Positions 21,626 through 25,181 of a stretch of DNA of 25,181 bases are shown here, in pieces (the stretch's first letter is position 1; the number at the start of each line of letters is the position of its first letter). The notes under the pieces were generated by a model. It did not search any database. It had not been told where the DNA came from and saw only the letters and a program-made list of their open reading frames with translations. The stretch is from positions 1 to 25,181 of the IMG/VR virus record IMGVR_UViG_3300005511_000077. One strand, 5' to 3'. Made by a program: the position numbers and the translations under genes. Source of the DNA: a virus.

Positions 21626-22399
21626 TCAGCCGGCGCCGAAGCGATCGACCAGCAGGGTGAGGTGCGCGCGGGTGTCGGTCAGCGACATGCGCCCGTCGAC
21701 CTTGACGCGGTAGCGCGTCATCGCCAGCTCCTTGAGCGCCGCCTTGTCCATGTTCTGGATCTGGTCGCGCAGATCTTGCGTCTGCTCGTCAGGCGTCTCG
21801 CCGGGCTTGGCCGGCTGGACGATCGCCTCCAGAGCTGCAGGCGATTCGAGCTGGGCCTCTTCGAACATGTCGCGGTGCTTAAGCAGCTGGCGGCTCAGCG
21901 CGGCCGTCACCGCCTTCACCTGGCCCTGTGCCCACACGCCGGAGCCGTACAGCGTCTCGTGGTGGGTGTCGCGGCGGCCGATGTACTTCACGCCCACGGC
22001 CGCGACCGTCAGGCCCGGCGGAAGCGGCTGATTCGCCGGAGGCGTTGGGGCTGCAGGAAGGGCTGCCAGTGCGTGCACGACGCCGCGGAACAGGTAGTCC
22101 TTGGCGCGCTGCTCGGGCGGCAGTTCCTCGTAGGGCCGCATGCAGGGATGCTCCTTCTTCTCCGGGTCCTTGACGTCACCGTAGACCCAGCCGTCGGCGA
22201 GCTTCTGCTCGTACCAGCTGAGGTGGCTCTCTTCAGGCGTTGCCTCGGGCTTGGCCAGGTGCATATCGACGCCAGCCAGCGCGCTCGCCCGCTGCCATTC
22301 CGGCGCGTCGGCCCAGGCCGGCTGGCTGGTGTCGCCCAGCGAAGCGCAGTAGGCGCGGTTCACCTCGTGAGCCACCTGCGCGATCTGTTCTCGGTTCAT
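21626..22399 (-). CDS. RyR-domain phage protein
   Basis: The 257-residue product has, at about 5-108, IAQVAHEVNRAYCASLGD, WADAPEWQRASALAGVDMHL and SHLSWYEQKLADGWVYGDVK, followed by DPEKKEHPCMRPYEELPPEQ. This is the RyR (ryanodine-receptor repeat) domain as found in bacterial and phage proteins; its ligand there is unestablished. The C-terminal half (about 150-257) is helical (AALSRQLLKHRDMFEEAQLE). It is the first gene after the post-capsid terminator and lies between head and connector genes. Confidence 0.85.
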   Translation of the reverse strand: MNREQIAQVAHEVNRAYCASLGDTSQPAWADAPEWQRASALAGVDMHLAKPEATPEESHLSWYEQKLADGWVYGDVKDPEKKEHPCMRPYEELPPEQRAKDYLFRGVVHALAALPAAPTPPANQPLPPGLTVAAVGVKYIGRRDTHHETLYGSGVWAQGQVKAVTAALSRQLLKHRDMFEEAQLESPAALEAIVQPAKPGETPDEQTQDLRDQIQNMDKAALKELAMTRYRVKVDGRMSLTDTRAHLTLLVDRFGAG

Positions 22400-22420
22400 C
22401 GGATTTCTCTCCTGTAGATG

Positions 22421-22448
22421 AAAAAAGGGGCGGACCGGAGCCCGCCCC
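22421..22448 (-). terminator. Rho-independent terminator after the head genes (minus strand)
   Basis: On the minus strand GGGGCGG (22448-22442) pairs with CCGCCCC (22433-22427) around an eight-base loop, followed by TTTTTT (22426-22421). It lies between the 157-residue head protein and the RyR-domain gene, where some read-through would give head proteins in excess over tail proteins. Confidence 0.92.
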
Positions 22449-22472
22449 GAACGGGGGTCAAGGAGGAGTCGG

Positions 22473-22946
22473 TTACAGCGGGCCGCGGTCTTCGCCGTCG
22501 ATGTAGAAGTCGGCGCGGCCGACCGAAGCGTGCGCCGCGACCTGGTTGGTCCAGATCAGATAGGCATCCTTCGGCAGCGTGACCGGCTTGTTCGCCAGCG
22601 TCATGCGCGTGCGGCCGGTGGCTGCAGCGTTGAGGTCGGCGAAGAAGTAGTCGGCGTCCTGCGGCACCGTGGCGTCGTCGACGCCGTCCACGTACTCGAA
22701 GCCGAGGTCACCGGTGATGGTGGCCGTGAAGGCATCCGAGATGATGGCCAGCGCGTCGTCCAGGCGGAAGCCCTGCGGCAGCAGCCCGAGACGAACCTTG
22801 TCGGTGGCGCCGATCGCGGCGGTGCTGTCGCTGTTGACGAGGGCGCCGGCGGCGTTCGTCTCCAGCACGAAGTGATGCGAGGTCTTGTTGCCGTACGGCG
22901 TGCCGCCGAACTGCTGCGACGAGAACTTGCGGGTGATGGTTGCCAT
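22473..22946 (-). CDS. Small head protein next to the capsid gene
   Basis: The 157-residue product starts MATITRKFSSQQFGGTPYGN with AGGAG five to six bases upstream. It is beta-rich (KVRLGLLPQGFRLDDALAII, TITGDLGFEYVDG, YLIWTNQVAAHASVGRADFY). It lies 64 bases after the capsid stop and before the terminator, and is probably co-transcribed with the capsid at high level. A decoration or head-stabilising role is inferred from position and size; the sequence shows no named domain. Confidence 0.75.
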   Translation of the reverse strand: MATITRKFSSQQFGGTPYGNKTSHHFVLETNAAGALVNSDSTAAIGATDKVRLGLLPQGFRLDDALAIISDAFTATITGDLGFEYVDGVDDATVPQDADYFFADLNAAATGRTRMTLANKPVTLPKDAYLIWTNQVAAHASVGRADFYIDGEDRGPL

Positions 22947-23010
22947 GATGAGGCTCCTGATTCAGTTGATGGAGAGCGTCAGGAGGGCCAGCCTGGGCCG
23001 GCCCTGCCGA

Positions 23011-24291
23011 TCACTGGCCGGCGATGGCGACCGCGGTGTCGATCGCGATCACGCCGTTGTCCGTCGGCTGGAAGCCGTCGCCGTAGTTCACGTCGAATCG
23101 GACCTTGCTCTTGCCGCCCACGGAGCCGATGAGCACTTCCAGCTTGTCGCCGTGGTCGAGTTCCTTCTCGCTCCAGAAGAACGGGTTGCCGGAGCGGCTG
23201 TTCTTGCCCCAGGCCTCGGCCAGCGCCTGGCCGCCGAGCAGGATGGCGCGGTCCACCGCGAAGTTGGTCCCGAAGCTCGCCGGCACCACGTCGGTCGCCG
23301 TTTCGGCCTCGTCGGTGAGGCTGGCGCACCAGCGCAGCACGTTGCCGGCGTAGAAGCGGATCGGCTTCGGCATCTTGACGAGCAAGATGTTGTTCCAGAG
23401 GCCGGCATCGCCGGTGAAGAGCGGGTTGCCCTTCGCCTGCTGTGCGCGCGCCATCGCAGATGCCTGCAGGACGCGGAAATTGCCCGACTTCACGAACGAC
23501 GTGTACTGCTCGGCGGAAACCAGCAGCACGCGCAGCGGCGCATCGTCGGCCATGGCATCGCCCTCGAACTTCACGGGCGGCGGCGGCAGCGGGATCGAAG
23601 CGATCACCGTCGCAATCGAGTCGACGACGTCCATGTTCATGACGTCGGTCGTGGCGATCGCGATCTCGCCGGCGGATGCCGAGACGCGCTCGATGCCGGT
23701 ACCGGTCGAGAGGTAGTGCCGGTTGCGGGTCGGGGCCTTCACCGGGTTCACCATGATCTCGGCGTAGTCGGCGTCGGTCTCCAGCGGCACCGCCCACTCG
23801 ATGTTGTTGTGGAAGCCGCGCGCGCCGGCCATGTGTACCAGCGTGCGCTGATCTTCCAGGCGCAGCATGTAGCCCTGGCCAGCGGCGCGGGCGAGCTGGC
23901 GCAGCTGATGGGGCGTGCGCTGCTGCGTCATCGTGTCGCCGGCCGAGATCGGCTTGCGGGACTGGTTGATGCGCAGCTTGTCCTGTTGGAGGTCGAGGCG
24001 TTCGCCGCGCCCTTCGGCCATGCGGCCACCCATGATCGGCTTGCCGCCGATCGGGTTGACCAGGTCGAAGGTCACTTCGTCGCCGGCAACCTTCGTCAGG
24101 TCCATGCATCGCACGATGGGCATGTCCGTGCTGGACTGCACGCGCAGCTTGCTCTCGGCGTCAGCCTGGGTGGGCATCTGGCCGGTGAGGCGGTTCAGGT
24201 TGGTGAGACGCTGCATCGTGGCAGCGAATAGGCCAACCGACTGCGCCTTGAGCGCAAGTGGCGAGCCGTAGGGGATGTTGGTCGTAGACAT
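23011..24291 (-). CDS. Major capsid protein (DUF4043/N4-type capsid family)
   Basis: The 426-residue product contains MDLTKVAGDEVTFDLVNPIG near residues 63-82, then KPIMGGRMAEGRGERLDLQQ, LRINQSRKPISAGDTMTQQR and a helix 'PHQLRQLARAAGQGYMLRLE'. This order is characteristic of the DUF4043 phage capsid family, HK97-fold proteins related to N4 gp56. It follows the scaffold gene by 26 bases, with CGGAG ahead of the ATG. The product would build the icosahedral head. Length is normal. Confidence 0.85.
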   Translation of the reverse strand: MSTTNIPYGSPLALKAQSVGLFAATMQRLTNLNRLTGQMPTQADAESKLRVQSSTDMPIVRCMDLTKVAGDEVTFDLVNPIGGKPIMGGRMAEGRGERLDLQQDKLRINQSRKPISAGDTMTQQRTPHQLRQLARAAGQGYMLRLEDQRTLVHMAGARGFHNNIEWAVPLETDADYAEIMVNPVKAPTRNRHYLSTGTGIERVSASAGEIAIATTDVMNMDVVDSIATVIASIPLPPPPVKFEGDAMADDAPLRVLLVSAEQYTSFVKSGNFRVLQASAMARAQQAKGNPLFTGDAGLWNNILLVKMPKPIRFYAGNVLRWCASLTDEAETATDVVPASFGTNFAVDRAILLGGQALAEAWGKNSRSGNPFFWSEKELDHGDKLEVLIGSVGGKSKVRFDVNYGDGFQPTDNGVIAIDTAVAIAGQ

Positions 24292-24317
24292 TCAAGACTC
24301 CGAAATGGCGGGATGGG

Positions 24318-25181
24318 TCACACCAGCTTTCGCATCAGGGCTTCGATCTGCGCGGGCGTCTTGCCCTCGAACTTCGCCATGAGGTCAAGCGGGCTCATCT
24401 CGGCCATCGCTGCGGCTTCGTCGTGGTGGGCTTGCGAGCCGGCCGGAACATCCGACAGGCTGGCAGGCGTCTTCGGCTTCACTGCGGCGACGACCTCTTC
24501 GGCCTTCTTCTGCGGGTCCACTGCCGGTGCCGCCGCAGGAGCTGCGACGGGTGCGGGTGCGGGGGCAGGCGCCGGCGCGGGCGCTGTGGCGGCTCGAGCG
24601 GCCTTGTAGGTGTCCAGCATCTCGACCACCTGCGACGCGGTCCCCTTCTCCAGCACGGTCTGGTACGTCTGGCGCACCAGCGACGGCTGCGCGTTGAGCC
24701 ATTGCTGGTACTCCGCGCTGTCGACGATGGAATCCGTGTCGGGGTGCTTCGTGTAGATGGTCCGGAAGTGCGCTTCGGCAGCCGTTTCGGCGGCTTGCCG
24801 CTTGACCGGCTCCAGCTCGGCCGTGACTTCGGACTTGAGCTTGCCCATCGCTTCCGCGACGAGCGCGTTCACGCCCTTTGCCACTGCCTCGTCGGAGTAG
24901 TCGCCGAACAGGCCATTCGACGGAGCCGGGGCTGACGCAGGCTGTGCCGCCGGTGCAGAGGCCGGAGCCGGTGCACCCGAGGCGAGCTTTGCGCGCAGTT
25001 CCTCGATCTCCGCTTTGGCCAGACGCGCTTCCTCCCGCGCATCCACCAGCTTCTGGTAGGGGATGGTGTGCTTTCCATCCTTGGCTAGGATCACCGAGTC
25101 GGCGCCCTCGGCAGCCGGAGCTGCTGCGGGTGCCGGTGCCGGTGCCGGTGCCGGCGTCGGTGCTGGTGCTGGTGCTGCTGC
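24318..25181 (-). CDS. Capsid scaffolding protein, 5' end beyond right edge
   Basis: The open frame continues through the right edge with no in-frame stop, so the N-terminus is missing. A GTG at 25094 is in frame but unlikely to be the true start. The visible part begins with an (Ala-Pro)n linker, then VILAKDGKHTIPYQKLVDAR, a typical phage scaffold opening, and a coiled coil (ARLAKAEIEELRAKLASG). A central helical domain follows, then a second Ala-Pro linker and the C-terminal helix SPLDLMAKFEGKTPAQIEAL. It directs capsid assembly and leaves the head. It lies just upstream of the capsid gene in transcription order, as expected. Confidence 0.85.
   Translation of the reverse strand, partial: AAAPAPAPTPAPAPAPAPAAAPAAEGADSVILAKDGKHTIPYQKLVDAREEARLAKAEIEELRAKLASGAPAPASAPAAQPASAPAPSNGLFGDYSDEAVAKGVNALVAEAMGKLKSEVTAELEPVKRQAAETAAEAHFRTIYTKHPDTDSIVDSAEYQQWLNAQPSLVRQTYQTVLEKGTASQVVEMLDTYKAARAATAPAPAPAPAPAPVAAPAAAPAVDPQKKAEEVVAAVKPKTPASLSDVPAGSQAHHDEAAAMAEMSPLDLMAKFEGKTPAQIEALMRKLV

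Noticed and set aside
22947-23010. GC-rich hairpin between capsid and small head protein genes as a terminator
   Set aside because: GGGCC/GGCCC can pair, but no T-run follows on either strand.
1-25181. CRISPR array or insertion sequence
   Set aside because: No regularly spaced direct repeats with unique spacers and no transposase frame or terminal inverted repeats seen. The repeats present are in-frame coding repeats.

Overview
The window is the left part of an integrated temperate phage (prophage) in a GC-rich proteobacterium. Codon use, GGAGG-type ribosome binding sites and the protein families seen would fit Burkholderiales (for example Comamonadaceae). That taxon is inferred; no chromosomal protein gene is present to test it. 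The first 63 bases are the 3' part of a host-type tRNA-Lys(CTT) gene with its terminator, and everything after it looks phage-derived. No integrase, repressor, replication, terminase or portal gene is in view, so these probably lie beyond the right edge.

Layout. (1) 1-217: tRNA-Lys, a strong terminator, and a perfect 18-bp palindrome, probably the prophage/host junction zone. (2) 218-4356: an accessory region, mostly on the + strand. It holds a NinX-like protein, a small phage protein, a minus-strand SRAP/YedK-type DNA-repair protein, and a divergent four-gene operon of unknown function. A consensus LexA (SOS) box lies between SRAP and that operon. Further small genes, a secreted thermonuclease and a one-helix membrane protein follow. 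(3) 4292-25181: the late region, almost wholly on the minus strand and so transcribed from right to left. In transcription order it contains: scaffold (open at the right edge), major capsid protein (DUF4043-like), a small head protein, a terminator, a RyR-domain protein, a Gp49-like protein, a DUF6682-like connector, a tail/nozzle-like protein, a run of tail and fibre proteins (two with LamG-like folds, two with tandem repeats), a fibre-tail adaptor, the lysis cassette (holin-like, SAR endolysin, Rz with embedded Rz1), a nucleotidyltransferase-like protein, and two large Ala/Gly-rich virion proteins of the ejection/internal type. There is no tail sheath, tail tube or conventional tape measure, so a short-tailed (podovirus-like) virion is the best inference.

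Regulation. Three copies of a roughly 19-bp motif (minus-strand consensus CCACCCAGTAAGGTTCG) occur in gaps of the late region. Each lies 30-50 bases before a minus-strand start codon, and each is followed by a small hairpin. They are the best candidate for an uncharacterised phage promoter or regulator site. A + strand gene (12793-13143) interrupts the late operon and looks like a moron.

Many late genes overlap by ATGA or sit a few bases apart, which indicates translational coupling. No gene-free stretch exceeds 300 bases. The longest is the 124-base gap 12668-12792, which holds motif B and a hairpin; next is 64-217 beside the tRNA, with the terminator and palindrome.
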